Shown: one piece after another, positions 13,186 to 20,978 of the stretch
How positions within the stretch are numbered: position 1 is the first letter of the stretch
How the letters are laid out: each line of letters begins with the position of its first letter
NCBI GenBank assembly: GCA_003648225.1
Contig: QMOL01000014.1
Coordinates: forward strand, 1-21,783
DNA: 21,783 nt
Direction of reading: 5' to 3'
Source of the DNA: Chlamydiota bacterium
GTDB lineage: Bacteria > Auribacterota > UBA3054 > B51-G9
The notes under the pieces: generated by a model
The model's database searches: none
Seen by the model: only the letters and a program-made list of their open reading frames with translations
Told to the model about the DNA's origin: nothing
Made by a program: the position numbers and the translations under genes

Positions 13186-15471
13186 TTACTCAAATAAATT
13201 TGGCAAAGCGGATTTCCATATTTTTTCTAATTCGTCCACTTGCGCGTTAATAATGTTTTCTCCTTTGTAGGAAATTGTTAATTTATCGCTGCCAACTTTT
13301 CCTAGTTTCCACGCACTAACTTTATGATTACTCGCAATAGTTTTTAATTTCCACTCATCGGCCGGATTAACCGTAACAACAATTCTCGACTGCTGTTCGC
13401 CGAAAAGAGCTGCGTCTTTTCGTTTGTATTTCGCGAAAAGTTCTGACAAATCAATTTTAGCCCCAATGTGTTGGTTAGCAGTTTTTACCATGTCAGATGG
13501 AGATGTGAAACACGCTTCAGCAAGCGTTACGGCAAGTCCGCCTTCAGAACAATCGTGTGCCGAGTTAATAATACCTTCGCGGATAGACTTAAGACAGCAG
13601 TTTTGCGCGGCTTTTTCTCTTTTCAAATCCATTACCGGCGCATTGCCGGTTTTTAAATTATGAATTCTACGCATATATTCACTTCCACCGACTCCCATTA
13701 ATTTATCTTCCTGCAAACCGTCAATAAGGTAAACTAAATCACCTTCATTTTTAAACCATTGAGTAGTGATATCTCTTTGATTAGCAATTTGCCCAACCAT
13801 TACAATTAATGGTGTGGGATCAATCGCCCCGGACGGATTCTCATTGTAAAGGCTGACGTTTCCACCGGTAACCGGTGTTGAAAAAGCTTCGCACGCTTCA
13901 CAAAGTCCATTAATGGACTCAGTAAATTGCCAGTAAATCTCCGGTTTGTTAGGATTTCCATAATTCAGACAATCGGTTAACGCAAGTGGTTTGCCACCGG
14001 AACAAACGATATTTCTTGCGCTTTCCGCCACAGCGATTTTAGAACCTTCACGCGGATTTAAATAGCAATATCTTCCGTTGCAGTCCCCCGACAACGCCAA
14101 GTATTTATCGGCTTCCCGGAGCCAGAAGACAGCGGAATCACTGCCCGGCAAAACAACTGTTCCTGTTCGAACCATGTGATCGTATCTTTTATAAACAATT
14201 TCTTTACTCGCAATTGTTGGTTCTGCAAGAAGTTTGCATAAAACATCTTTAAAATCATCTGAATGAGGAAATTCATCTAATTTCCAGCTTTGCACTTCAT
14301 CAATGTAAGCCGGTTTTTCAACCGGTGGATCATAAATTGGAGCATCATCTGCGATCTTAGCCGCGGGAATTTCAGCGACAGTTTTCCCGTTGAATTTAAC
14401 TCTCATCAATCCGTCCTCATTAACATGCCCAACGTTTGCCGCATGCAAATCCCATTTCTCGAATATTTCCTGAACGGCATTTTCTCTGCCTTTCTTTACA
14501 ATTACAAGCATTCTTTCCTGACTCTCAGAAAGCAAAATCTCGTAAGGCGTCATTCCGGTTTCACGCTGAGGAACCAATGCGACATCAATTTCCACTCCAC
14601 TGCCGCCGCGACTTGCAGTTTCACAGGTGCTGCAGGTGAGTCCTGCCGCACCCATATCCTGAATACCCACAATGTGGTCGGTCTGAAATAGTTCAAGACA
14701 AGCTTCAAGAAGAAGTTTCTCCATGAACGGGTCGCCAACCTGAACAGAAGTTCTTTTAGCTTCAGATTCTTCCGATAGCTCTTCGGAAGCGAAAGTAGCG
14801 CCGTGAATTCCGTCTCTACCTGTTGCCGCGCCAACATAAAAAACAGGATTTCCAAGACCTGTAGCACAACCTTTCTGTAATTCTTCGTGCCGCATAACGC
14901 CGAGACTGAACGCGTTTACCAGGCAATTTGTTTCATAAGTTTCATCAAAATAAATATCGCCCCCGATCGTTGGAATTCCCATACAGTTTCCGTAGTGTGC
15001 AATTCCACCAACCACTCCGTCAACAAGATGGCGAACGGCATGAGAATCCGGTCGCCCGAAACGCAAACAGTTCATATTTATTACCGGTCGCGCGCCCATA
15101 GTAAATATATCACGAAGTATTCCGCCAACACCTGTTGCTGCACCTTGAAAAGGCTCCAACGCGGAAGGATGATTATGCGATTCAACTTTAAACGATACCG
15201 CCCAACCGTCTCCGATATCAATTACTCCAGCATTTTCATCACCTGCTTTGACGAGAACTTTATCACCGGTTGTAGGAAATTTCTTGAGTTGTTTGCGGGA
15301 ATTTTTGTATGAACAATGCTCCGACCACATCACAGAAAAAATACCAAGTTCAGTGTATGTCGGCTCACGACCGAGAATTTCGAGTAAATGTTTATATTCA
15401 TCGGGAGTAATTCCATGTTCATCAATAAGTTCAGGTGTTATTTCGGGATCATTGGGGAGTCTTTCAATCAT
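13186..15471 (-). CDS. purL: Phosphoribosylformylglycinamidine synthase subunit PurL
   Basis: PurL converts FGAR, ATP and ammonia to FGAM in purine synthesis. At 761 residues it is the small type that works with separate PurQ (glutaminase) and PurS subunits, neither of which is in this window. Family marks are MWSEHCSYKNSR (48-59, with His52), VESHNHPSALEPFQGAATG (96-114), GRPDSHAVRH and CSEGGLAV near the C-terminus. The ATG has AGGAAG about nine bases upstream. It forms a purL-purF pair and is divergent from tRNA-Leu. Confidence 0.97.
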   Translation of the reverse strand: MIERLPNDPEITPELIDEHGITPDEYKHLLEILGREPTYTELGIFSVMWSEHCSYKNSRKQLKKFPTTGDKVLVKAGDENAGVIDIGDGWAVSFKVESHNHPSALEPFQGAATGVGGILRDIFTMGARPVINMNCLRFGRPDSHAVRHLVDGVVGGIAHYGNCMGIPTIGGDIYFDETYETNCLVNAFSLGVMRHEELQKGCATGLGNPVFYVGAATGRDGIHGATFASEELSEESEAKRTSVQVGDPFMEKLLLEACLELFQTDHIVGIQDMGAAGLTCSTCETASRGGSGVEIDVALVPQRETGMTPYEILLSESQERMLVIVKKGRENAVQEIFEKWDLHAANVGHVNEDGLMRVKFNGKTVAEIPAAKIADDAPIYDPPVEKPAYIDEVQSWKLDEFPHSDDFKDVLCKLLAEPTIASKEIVYKRYDHMVRTGTVVLPGSDSAVFWLREADKYLALSGDCNGRYCYLNPREGSKIAVAESARNIVCSGGKPLALTDCLNYGNPNKPEIYWQFTESINGLCEACEAFSTPVTGGNVSLYNENPSGAIDPTPLIVMVGQIANQRDITTQWFKNEGDLVYLIDGLQEDKLMGVGGSEYMRRIHNLKTGNAPVMDLKREKAAQNCCLKSIREGIINSAHDCSEGGLAVTLAEACFTSPSDMVKTANQHIGAKIDLSELFAKYKRKDAALFGEQQSRIVVTVNPADEWKLKTIASNHKVSAWKLGKVGSDKLTISYKGENIINAQVDELEKIWKSALPNLFE

Positions 15472-15486
15472 TTTTTATTCTTCCTG

Positions 15487-15515
15487 TTGATTTTTAATTG
15501 TCATTTTTGTAAAAT
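15487..15515 (+). promoter_or_regulatory. Sigma70-type promoter of tRNA-Leu
   Basis: -35 TTGATT (15487-15492) and -10 TAAAAT (15510-15515) are separated by 17 bases. The predicted start is near 15522, about 26 bases before the tRNA. The position fits the tRNA and cannot serve purL, which lies on the other strand. Confidence 0.65.
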
Positions 15516-15547
15516 ATCTACCGCTTGACCTTATTTACTCTCTCTAT

Positions 15548-15631
15548 GCCGGAGTGGTGAAATTGGTAGACACGCTGGATTCAAAATCCTGTGGGGGTGA
15601 CCCCGTGAGAGTTCGAGTCTCTCCTCCGGCA
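15548..15631 (+). tRNA. tRNA-Leu (anticodon CAA)
   Basis: The acceptor GCCGGAG (15548-15554) pairs with CTCCGGC (15624-15630), and A15631 is the discriminator. The anticodon loop TTCAAAA carries CAA, reading UUG. A long variable arm (GGGGGTGACCCC) and the T loop GTTCGAGTC confirm class II. CCA is not encoded (the next bases are CTT), unlike the tRNA-Tyr in this window, so it must be added enzymatically. A short T run follows directly. Confidence 0.97.
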
Positions 15632-15685
15632 CTTTTTAGTTGTGTAGTAAAAGCTGCCGTTTGCCGCGGAACAAGTTTCAAGTTT

Positions 15686-16993
15686 CTATTTCACAAAAGT
15701 TCTATAAATAGCGTTAATCGTTTTCTCGTAATCCTTATTATTCACTCCAACTATTATATTTATTTCAGAAGAGCCCTGATCTATTATCCGAATGTTTATT
15801 CCTTCATCAGCAAGCGCGGTGAAAAGTTTTCCTGCCGTGCCGACATGATGAACCATTCCAACACCAACGGTTGCGATAATTGCCAAATTAGAAACTATAT
15901 CAATTCTGTCCGGCTCAATCGTACGATTGATATCATCAATTACCAAGTCAAGTTTATCGCCCAGATTATCCGCGCGAACAACGACTGACATTGTATCGAT
16001 ACCTGTCGGAGTATGGTCATAGCTAATATTTCTTGACTCAAAAATTTGGAGAACATTTCTTCCGAAACCGACCATTTTATTCATCAGAGTTTTTTCAATT
16101 TGAAACATTACAAAATTTTTCAGCCCCGCAATTCCGGTAACAATGCGCTCGCTTGGTTCGCGGCTTGAAACTATGCGCGTTCCCCGTGCGGAAGGTTTGT
16201 TAGTATTCTTGATTTCTATCGGGATTCCGACATCACGGACCGGAAATATTGCTTCATCGTGAAGCACAGTAGCGCCCATATAAGATAATTCCCGCAACTC
16301 TTTATAAGTCAACTCTTTAATACTCTCAGGATTATTCACAATTCTCGGATCAGCCATCAAAAAACCCGACACATCTGTCCAATTTTCATATACATCCGCT
16401 TCAACAGCACGGGCAGTTATAGCGCCTGTTATATCTGAACCGCCACGCGGAAATATTTTTATCAGTCCGTTTTCATCGGCTCCATAGAATCCCGGAACGA
16501 CATACAAACCTGTCTCCCCTATTCTTTTGGAGAGTTTCGGGTATGTTGACGGACAAATATGTTCCTCGTTGCGAAAAACAATTGTTTCTGCCGGTTCAAT
16601 AAATTCAGCATCAATCCACGCCGCAAAAACTTTAGCGGATAAATATTCACCACGCGATGCTACAAATGCTTTTATAGGTGTGTCAATAATTAATCGCTCG
16701 GTCTCATTAAGCAATTCAATTATATCAATAGAAATTTTCAGCTCTTCAACTATTTCTATAAATCTTTCACGAATACGGTTGAACACAGGTTCAATTTCAA
16801 GACCCTGATCCGCAAGCTCCTGGCAAACCAAAAGCAAGTCTGTTATCTTCTGATCATTGTCATTCCGCTTGCCCGGCGCGGAAAGAACAATAACTCTCCG
16901 TGACGGATCAGCTTCGATTATAGCGCGAACTTTTTTGAATTGTTCGGCGTTCGCCAGAGACGTGCCGCCGAACTTACATACTTTGGTATTCAT
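15686..16993 (-). CDS. lysC: Aspartokinase LysC
   Basis: Aspartokinase phosphorylates aspartate, opening the lysine, threonine and methionine branch. The kinase domain has KFGGTS (7-12), SRGEYLSAKV (113-122), FPRGGSDITG (181-190) and WTDVSGFLMADPR (205-217). Two ACT regulatory domains follow (about 304-365 and 371-435), predicting feedback control by an end-product amino acid. The protein is monofunctional, with 435 residues and no homoserine dehydrogenase part. It starts two bases after the cyclophilin stop, so it is in the same operon, and there is no room for a lysine riboswitch directly upstream. It converges on tRNA-Leu. Its product pathway leads to homoserine, the substrate of MetX encoded at the left end. 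Confidence 0.96.
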   Translation of the reverse strand: MNTKVCKFGGTSLANAEQFKKVRAIIEADPSRRVIVLSAPGKRNDNDQKITDLLLVCQELADQGLEIEPVFNRIRERFIEIVEELKISIDIIELLNETERLIIDTPIKAFVASRGEYLSAKVFAAWIDAEFIEPAETIVFRNEEHICPSTYPKLSKRIGETGLYVVPGFYGADENGLIKIFPRGGSDITGAITARAVEADVYENWTDVSGFLMADPRIVNNPESIKELTYKELRELSYMGATVLHDEAIFPVRDVGIPIEIKNTNKPSARGTRIVSSREPSERIVTGIAGLKNFVMFQIEKTLMNKMVGFGRNVLQIFESRNISYDHTPTGIDTMSVVVRADNLGDKLDLVIDDINRTIEPDRIDIVSNLAIIATVGVGMVHHVGTAGKLFTALADEGINIRIIDQGSSEINIIVGVNNKDYEKTINAIYRTFVK

Positions 16994-16995
16994 AA

Positions 16996-17646
16996 TTATT
17001 CAATTGTAACTTTTTTCATTATTACCGGCTCTACCGGCTTGTCACCGGGAAGAGTTTTTACTTTGCTGATTTTTTCAACAACATCGTATCCTTCAATAAC
17101 TTTACCGAAAGCCGTGTATTGGCCGTCAAGATGAGGTACCGCGGCAACGCAGATAAAAAACTGTGAACCCGCGCTGTCGGGGTCCATTGAGCGAGCCATT
17201 GATACAATTCCGGGAACATGTTTGGTGTCATTGAATTCCGCTTTGATATGGTAGCCGGGTCCGCCTGTGCCTGTTCCTTCAGGATCACCGCCCTGAATCA
17301 TAAAATTAGGAATTACGCGATGGAAGATTGTTCCGTCATAAAATCCTTTTTCGGTGAGTTTGATAAAATTTTCGCAGGTTTTAGGCGCTTTATCTTTGAG
17401 AAACTTAAATTTAATGGTTCCCATATTAGTTTCAATAACTGCAATTTGGTCTTTTGATTTTTCTTCTGTCATTTTTTTCTCCGTTTTTTTTGTTTCTTTT
17501 GTTATCGTTTTTTTTATCTTCTTAACTTCTTTAGCCGTTTTTGTTTCTTTTACCGCCGGTTTACTCTGTTTAGTTTCTTTTCCGAAAGAATTCAAAGCTG
17601 TAACGGTTAAAAGAAAGATTATGGATAGTGATATTACTTTTTTCAT
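16996..17646 (-). CDS. Cyclophilin-type peptidyl-prolyl isomerase with signal peptide and possible internal start
   Basis: The enzyme isomerises X-Pro bonds and assists folding. The 216-residue frame has an N-terminal signal sequence (MKKVISLSIIFLLTVTALNS), a Lys/Thr/Glu-rich linker (23-66) and a cyclophilin domain (67-216). The catalytic Arg110 is in FHRVIPNFMIQGGDP; SQFFI (161-165) and HLDGQYTAFG (172-181) follow. His172 replaces the Trp that binds cyclosporin, so low cyclosporin sensitivity is likely. Met59 (ATG at 17472-17470) has GGAG six bases upstream, whereas the first ATG (17646) has no Shine-Dalgarno site. Initiation there would give a cytosolic cyclophilin of 158 residues, the usual size. 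It lies between the ATPase gene (20-base gap) and lysC (2-base gap). Confidence 0.92.
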   Translation of the reverse strand: MKKVISLSIIFLLTVTALNSFGKETKQSKPAVKETKTAKEVKKIKKTITKETKKTEKKMTEEKSKDQIAVIETNMGTIKFKFLKDKAPKTCENFIKLTEKGFYDGTIFHRVIPNFMIQGGDPEGTGTGGPGYHIKAEFNDTKHVPGIVSMARSMDPDSAGSQFFICVAAVPHLDGQYTAFGKVIEGYDVVEKISKVKTLPGDKPVEPVIMKKVTIE

Positions 17647-17666
17647 TTGTTTTGTATGAGTTTAGG

Positions 17667-18842
17667 TTAAAAAATTCCTTTTTTATGTAATTTTTGCAAA
17701 AAAGTCGCTACGGGATAAACTTCAAATTTATCAAAATGATATTCTCTTTTACCAAGATAAATGCCTATCATTTTATCCACATAAATTCCTTTATGATTAT
17801 CTAATGAGCGAGCCGGTTTCTCCCATTTTCTGTTCCATTTTTCAGATAATTTTACTTCTATACAAGTAATATGAGCTTTAGAATTCGGTCGCTGTTTTCT
17901 ATTTTCAATAACAAAATCAATCTCTGAACCACTTGTCGTTTTATAAAAATATATCGGCCTGTTTCTCTTACTCATCTCGTTATAAACCCGCAGTTCATGA
18001 AATATCAATGTTTCTAACGCCGTTCCTTTCCATAATCGGTCAAGCGGTTCAAAAAGCAAGCCGGATGCCGCGCGCGCGACACCCGAATCAAACCAATAAA
18101 ATTTTGGATGCGTTTGCTCTCTTACTTTTAATTTCGGCTGATAAGCCGGTAAAAAATATCCTAATAAAGTATCCGTCAAAACAGAAAAATAAGAATCAAC
18201 TGTAGTTCTTGATATCATCGCGTCCCGCGATATATTTTGAGCATTTATTGATTGACCATTCAATAGTCCTGCAATATTCACAAAACGAATAAACGGGGGG
18301 AGCGCGCGTACCAATCCTTCCTCTTTTATTTCTTCTTTGATATAGGTTTCAAAGTACGAATTTAAAAATTCCGGCGGCGACATTAAATTAAGCGCAACGA
18401 CAGGAAGCGTTCCCCATTCCATTGAGAATTCAAGATCAAACAACTCCCGTAGTTCCGATGAAGAGAAAGATTCAAGGTTGCACATAATCGCCCGCCCACC
18501 GAGAAGATTAACACCTCCGCGTCTTATTTTCCTCGCGGAAGAACCGCATAAAACAAATCGCCAACCTTTATTTTCAATTAAGCGATGGACTTCATTAAGC
18601 AGAGCAGGTACCTTTTGGATTTCATCTATTATTACCCATGTATCCGGAGAGGCCGTTCCAATCATTGCTTCTAAATCATCGGGATTTTGTAATAATTCAA
18701 AATATAGCGATGACTCAAGCAAATCAAAATATTTTGCATTCGGCAAAACATTTTTCAGCCATGTGCTTTTCCCGACATTCCTTGGACCTAAGAGGAAAAA
18801 GGAGCAATTCGGCAAACGAATATTTCGATTAATATAAACCAT
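17667..18842 (-). CDS. Orphan AAA ATPase of the DUF4143 type
   Basis: Residues 1-180 form an AAA ATPase domain with Walker A GPRNVGKST (19-27), Walker B WVIIDEIQ (69-76) and sensor-like FVLCGSSAR (96-104). Residues about 200-391 match the DUF4143 region: FYWFDSGVARAASG (248-261), then SEIDFVI (306-312) and CIEVK (327-331). The spaced Asp and Glu-x-Lys resemble the PD-(D/E)xK nuclease core. Such proteins are common, patchily distributed and often strain-specific; their job is unknown. It is complete, with its own promoter (18906-18934), and is first in the operon with the cyclophilin and lysC. No transposase, inverted ends or partner toxin/antitoxin gene is visible beside it. Confidence 0.88.
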   Translation of the reverse strand: MVYINRNIRLPNCSFFLLGPRNVGKSTWLKNVLPNAKYFDLLESSLYFELLQNPDDLEAMIGTASPDTWVIIDEIQKVPALLNEVHRLIENKGWRFVLCGSSARKIRRGGVNLLGGRAIMCNLESFSSSELRELFDLEFSMEWGTLPVVALNLMSPPEFLNSYFETYIKEEIKEEGLVRALPPFIRFVNIAGLLNGQSINAQNISRDAMISRTTVDSYFSVLTDTLLGYFLPAYQPKLKVREQTHPKFYWFDSGVARAASGLLFEPLDRLWKGTALETLIFHELRVYNEMSKRNRPIYFYKTTSGSEIDFVIENRKQRPNSKAHITCIEVKLSEKWNRKWEKPARSLDNHKGIYVDKMIGIYLGKREYHFDKFEVYPVATFLQKLHKKGIF

Positions 18843-18905
18843 AATTATTGCATTCTTACATCACAAAAGTAATTTAGCATCGCATTTTTACATTTTCGCT
18901 GTAAT

Positions 18906-18934
18906 ATTGTAGTAAAATACAGCTTCAAAGTCAA
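18906..18934 (-). promoter_or_regulatory. Sigma70-type promoter of the ATPase-cyclophilin-lysC operon
   Basis: On the minus strand, -35 TTGACT (18934-18929) and -10 TACAAT (18911-18906) are separated by 17 bases, the same hexamers as at 11691-11719. Transcription would start near 18899, giving a leader of about 57 bases. Confidence 0.78.
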
Positions 18935-19193
18935 ATAGAATTCATGATTGTCCCAATTCGCCACAAAGAGGCACATAATTCACAAACTTTTTTATTTCTT
19001 ATTAATTATATGTGACTCTTGTGCTTTTCCCCGATACATTATGTTATCGGGACATACGTGACCTCGCGGTTGTTTTTCACTCTCGCCAAGGCGTTAAGAT
19101 CGCAAAGTAATCAATCAGCAAATTTTATTTTCTATCTTGTGCTGAAAGCCCGCCGAAGGAGGATTCATCCGTGGTTAAATCTTTTCGTGGTTA
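18935..19193. repeat. Repeat-rich intergenic stretch between recN and the ATPase operon
   Basis: The gap of about 350 bases has no convincing gene. It contains an imperfect inverted repeat: CACAAAGAGGCACATAATT near 18962-18980 against its inverted copy at 19004-19023. The second CCCGATA/TATCGGG hairpin (19030-19051) follows, then a segment containing CGCCAAGGCGTTAAGATCG (19085-19103). A direct repeat CGTGGTTA occurs twice (19170-19177 and 19186-19193), the second copy covering the recN stop codon. From memory, such phrases recur in intergenic DNA of environmental bacterial genomes; I could not check this. Confidence 0.5.
19029..19054. repeat. Hairpin repeat (CCGATA...TATCGG), copy 2
   Basis: CCCGATA (19030-19036) pairs with TATCGGG (19045-19051). 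CAT and ATG extend the stem around a single-base loop with one bulged T. The flank TTATCGGGACA is shared with the copy at 9270-9291. Confidence 0.55.
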
Positions 19194-20864
19194 GTTATTT
19201 AATAATTCCTTCGCGTGAGCGATTGTCGTTTTGCTTTCTCCGCCGAGCATTCTCGCGATTTCTTTTTCGCGTTCTTTTTTATCAAGTTTGTCAATTGTTA
19301 CACTTGTCCGCCCGTTATGAATTTTTTTTGTTACCGTGAAATGATTTTCACTTCGTGAAGCTATCTGAGGCATGTGCGTTATCACAAAAATCTGATGATT
19401 AGAAGATAATTTTTTCAGCCGTTCTCCAACCGCGTGCGCCACAGTTCCGCTTATTCCGGCATCTATTTCGTCAAAAACAAGAATTGGCACATCATCGGAA
19501 TTAGTCATAATACATTTCAGCGCGAGAGTTATCCTCGACAGTTCACCACCTGAAACAACTTTAGCAAGTGGTTTTGCGTCTTCACCGGGGTTTACGGATA
19601 TAAGAAATTCGATTCCCTCGGCACCTGTAGCGGAAATTTCGTTTAAAGTTTGCATTTGAGCAACAAACTTTGCGTCTTTCAAGCCGAGAGTTTTAAGTTC
19701 ACGTTTTATTTCCATGCTCAATTTTTTTGCTGCTGCCGCGCGTTTTTTAGTTAGTTTAGCAGCGGATTTGTCGAGTGTGATTTTCGCGTTTTCAGTTTTA
19801 AGTTTTAATTCGGCAACATGTTCATCAAAATTTTCAATCATCGATAATTTTTTTTCTACTTCATCAGCAAAGGCAATTATTTCATTCAGCGTTTCTCCAT
19901 ACTTTTTCTTCAATTGTGTTATGATGTCGATTCTGTTTTGAACCGCAGTAAGCTTTTTAGGGTTAGTTTCAATTCCATCTTCATAAGAAGCCAATTGCTG
20001 ATTAAAATCACCAAGCTCGATCAATGACTGCGAGAGCGAATCGCCGAGTTTCTCAGCGACAGGATCAAGATTTTTTAATCTCATGAATTCCCGTTGAGCT
20101 ATTCTTAGATTTGATAAGACTCCATGGTCATCATTTTCAAGTAAGGCTGTTAATTCAGAAATTATATTGCCTATTTCTTCTGCATTTGCGAGACTTTTCT
20201 CTTTTTGTAAAAGTTCCTTATCCTCATTTGTCTGTAGTTTGGCACTACTTATTTCTTCGAATTGAAATTTCAATAAATCCTCTTCACGTCGGAGTTGTCG
20301 TTCACGCTTAGCCAATTCATTATATTCATTTTCCGCTTTCCGCCATTTTTTATAAGTTGCGGCAACTTCATTGAGCAAAGATTTCGCGCTTGCAAAAGAA
20401 TCAAGAGCGCGCCGTTGTTCCGCTCTTCGGATTAACGACTGATGATCATGCTGTGAATGAATATCAATTATATTTTTCGTAAGTGCGGCAAGTTGTTTTG
20501 CGGTAACAAGCCTTCCCGCTATTTGCGCGATGCTCCTTCCTGTTTTAGTCAATTCTCTTCTAATGATAATGGGCTCTTCGGATTCAAGTTCAAAGCCTGT
20601 TTCCGCAAGAGTGTTTTTCCATTCATGTTCACAAATGTCATTTTTATCACTTGCTAAAAATACTCCCTCAACTATCGCACGTTCGGCACCTTTGCGAATT
20701 AATGACACATCCGCGCGTCCGCCAAGCAGCAATCTCAGCGCGCCAAGAATCATTGACTTCCCTGCTCCGGTTTCTCCGGTAACGCACGACCATTTTTTTG
20801 CGAAATCTATATCAATAGAATCGACGAGCGCGAGATTTTCGATTTTTAATTTAGCAAGGTACAT
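19191..20864 (-). CDS. recN: DNA repair protein RecN
   Basis: RecN is an SMC-like ATPase that acts early in double-strand break repair. The N-terminal half-ATPase holds Walker A GETGAGKS (30-37) and DIHSQHDHQSL (134-144). Residues about 165-390 are a coiled-coil arm region with a hairpin middle. The C-terminal half has the signature VVSGGELS (436-443), Walker B ILVFDEID (461-468) and VITHMPQIA. Its 557 residues and domain order are normal. The stop codon lies within a copy of the intergenic repeat CGTGGTTA. It is divergent from the FHA gene. No clear promoter was identified in its upstream region, which contains repeated TTCGAA and TTCAA words. Confidence 0.97.
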   Translation of the reverse strand: MYLAKLKIENLALVDSIDIDFAKKWSCVTGETGAGKSMILGALRLLLGGRADVSLIRKGAERAIVEGVFLASDKNDICEHEWKNTLAETGFELESEEPIIIRRELTKTGRSIAQIAGRLVTAKQLAALTKNIIDIHSQHDHQSLIRRAEQRRALDSFASAKSLLNEVAATYKKWRKAENEYNELAKRERQLRREEDLLKFQFEEISSAKLQTNEDKELLQKEKSLANAEEIGNIISELTALLENDDHGVLSNLRIAQREFMRLKNLDPVAEKLGDSLSQSLIELGDFNQQLASYEDGIETNPKKLTAVQNRIDIITQLKKKYGETLNEIIAFADEVEKKLSMIENFDEHVAELKLKTENAKITLDKSAAKLTKKRAAAAKKLSMEIKRELKTLGLKDAKFVAQMQTLNEISATGAEGIEFLISVNPGEDAKPLAKVVSGGELSRITLALKCIMTNSDDVPILVFDEIDAGISGTVAHAVGERLKKLSSNHQIFVITHMPQIASRSENHFTVTKKIHNGRTSVTIDKLDKKEREKEIARMLGGESKTTIAHAKELLNN

Positions 20865-20925
20865 TTCGATTTCAAACGTTCAATTTCAAGTTTCGAATTT
20901 CGAACTTCTATTTATTTCTTATTTA

Positions 20926-20934
20926 TGATATAAT
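20926..20934 (+). promoter_or_regulatory. Extended -10 promoter of the FHA gene
   Basis: TGA-TATAAT (20926-20934) is an extended -10 element with a perfect -10 hexamer. The -35 region 17 bases upstream (TTCTAT, 20906-20911) is weak, as is usual for this class. Transcription would start near 20941, about 38 bases before the ATG. Confidence 0.55.
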
Positions 20935-20978
20935 TTATTAACAAATATTTCAACTACTTAAATTTAACTTTGTTTATT

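Noticed and set aside
14290..14691. Long plus-strand reading frames inside purL
   Set aside because: They are shadows of the well-conserved purL frame on the other strand, with no start signals.
16994..16995. Lysine riboswitch before lysC
   Set aside because: Only two bases separate the cyclophilin stop from the lysC start; there is no leader.
17667..18842. Insertion sequence or toxin-antitoxin module around the DUF4143 ATPase
   Set aside because: No transposase, terminal inverted repeats, target duplication or small partner gene could be found.
19019..19339. Plus-strand reading frame of 106 codons across the recN end
   Set aside because: It overlaps recN on the opposite strand, has no ribosome site and its composition matches no protein; the upstream part is repeat DNA.
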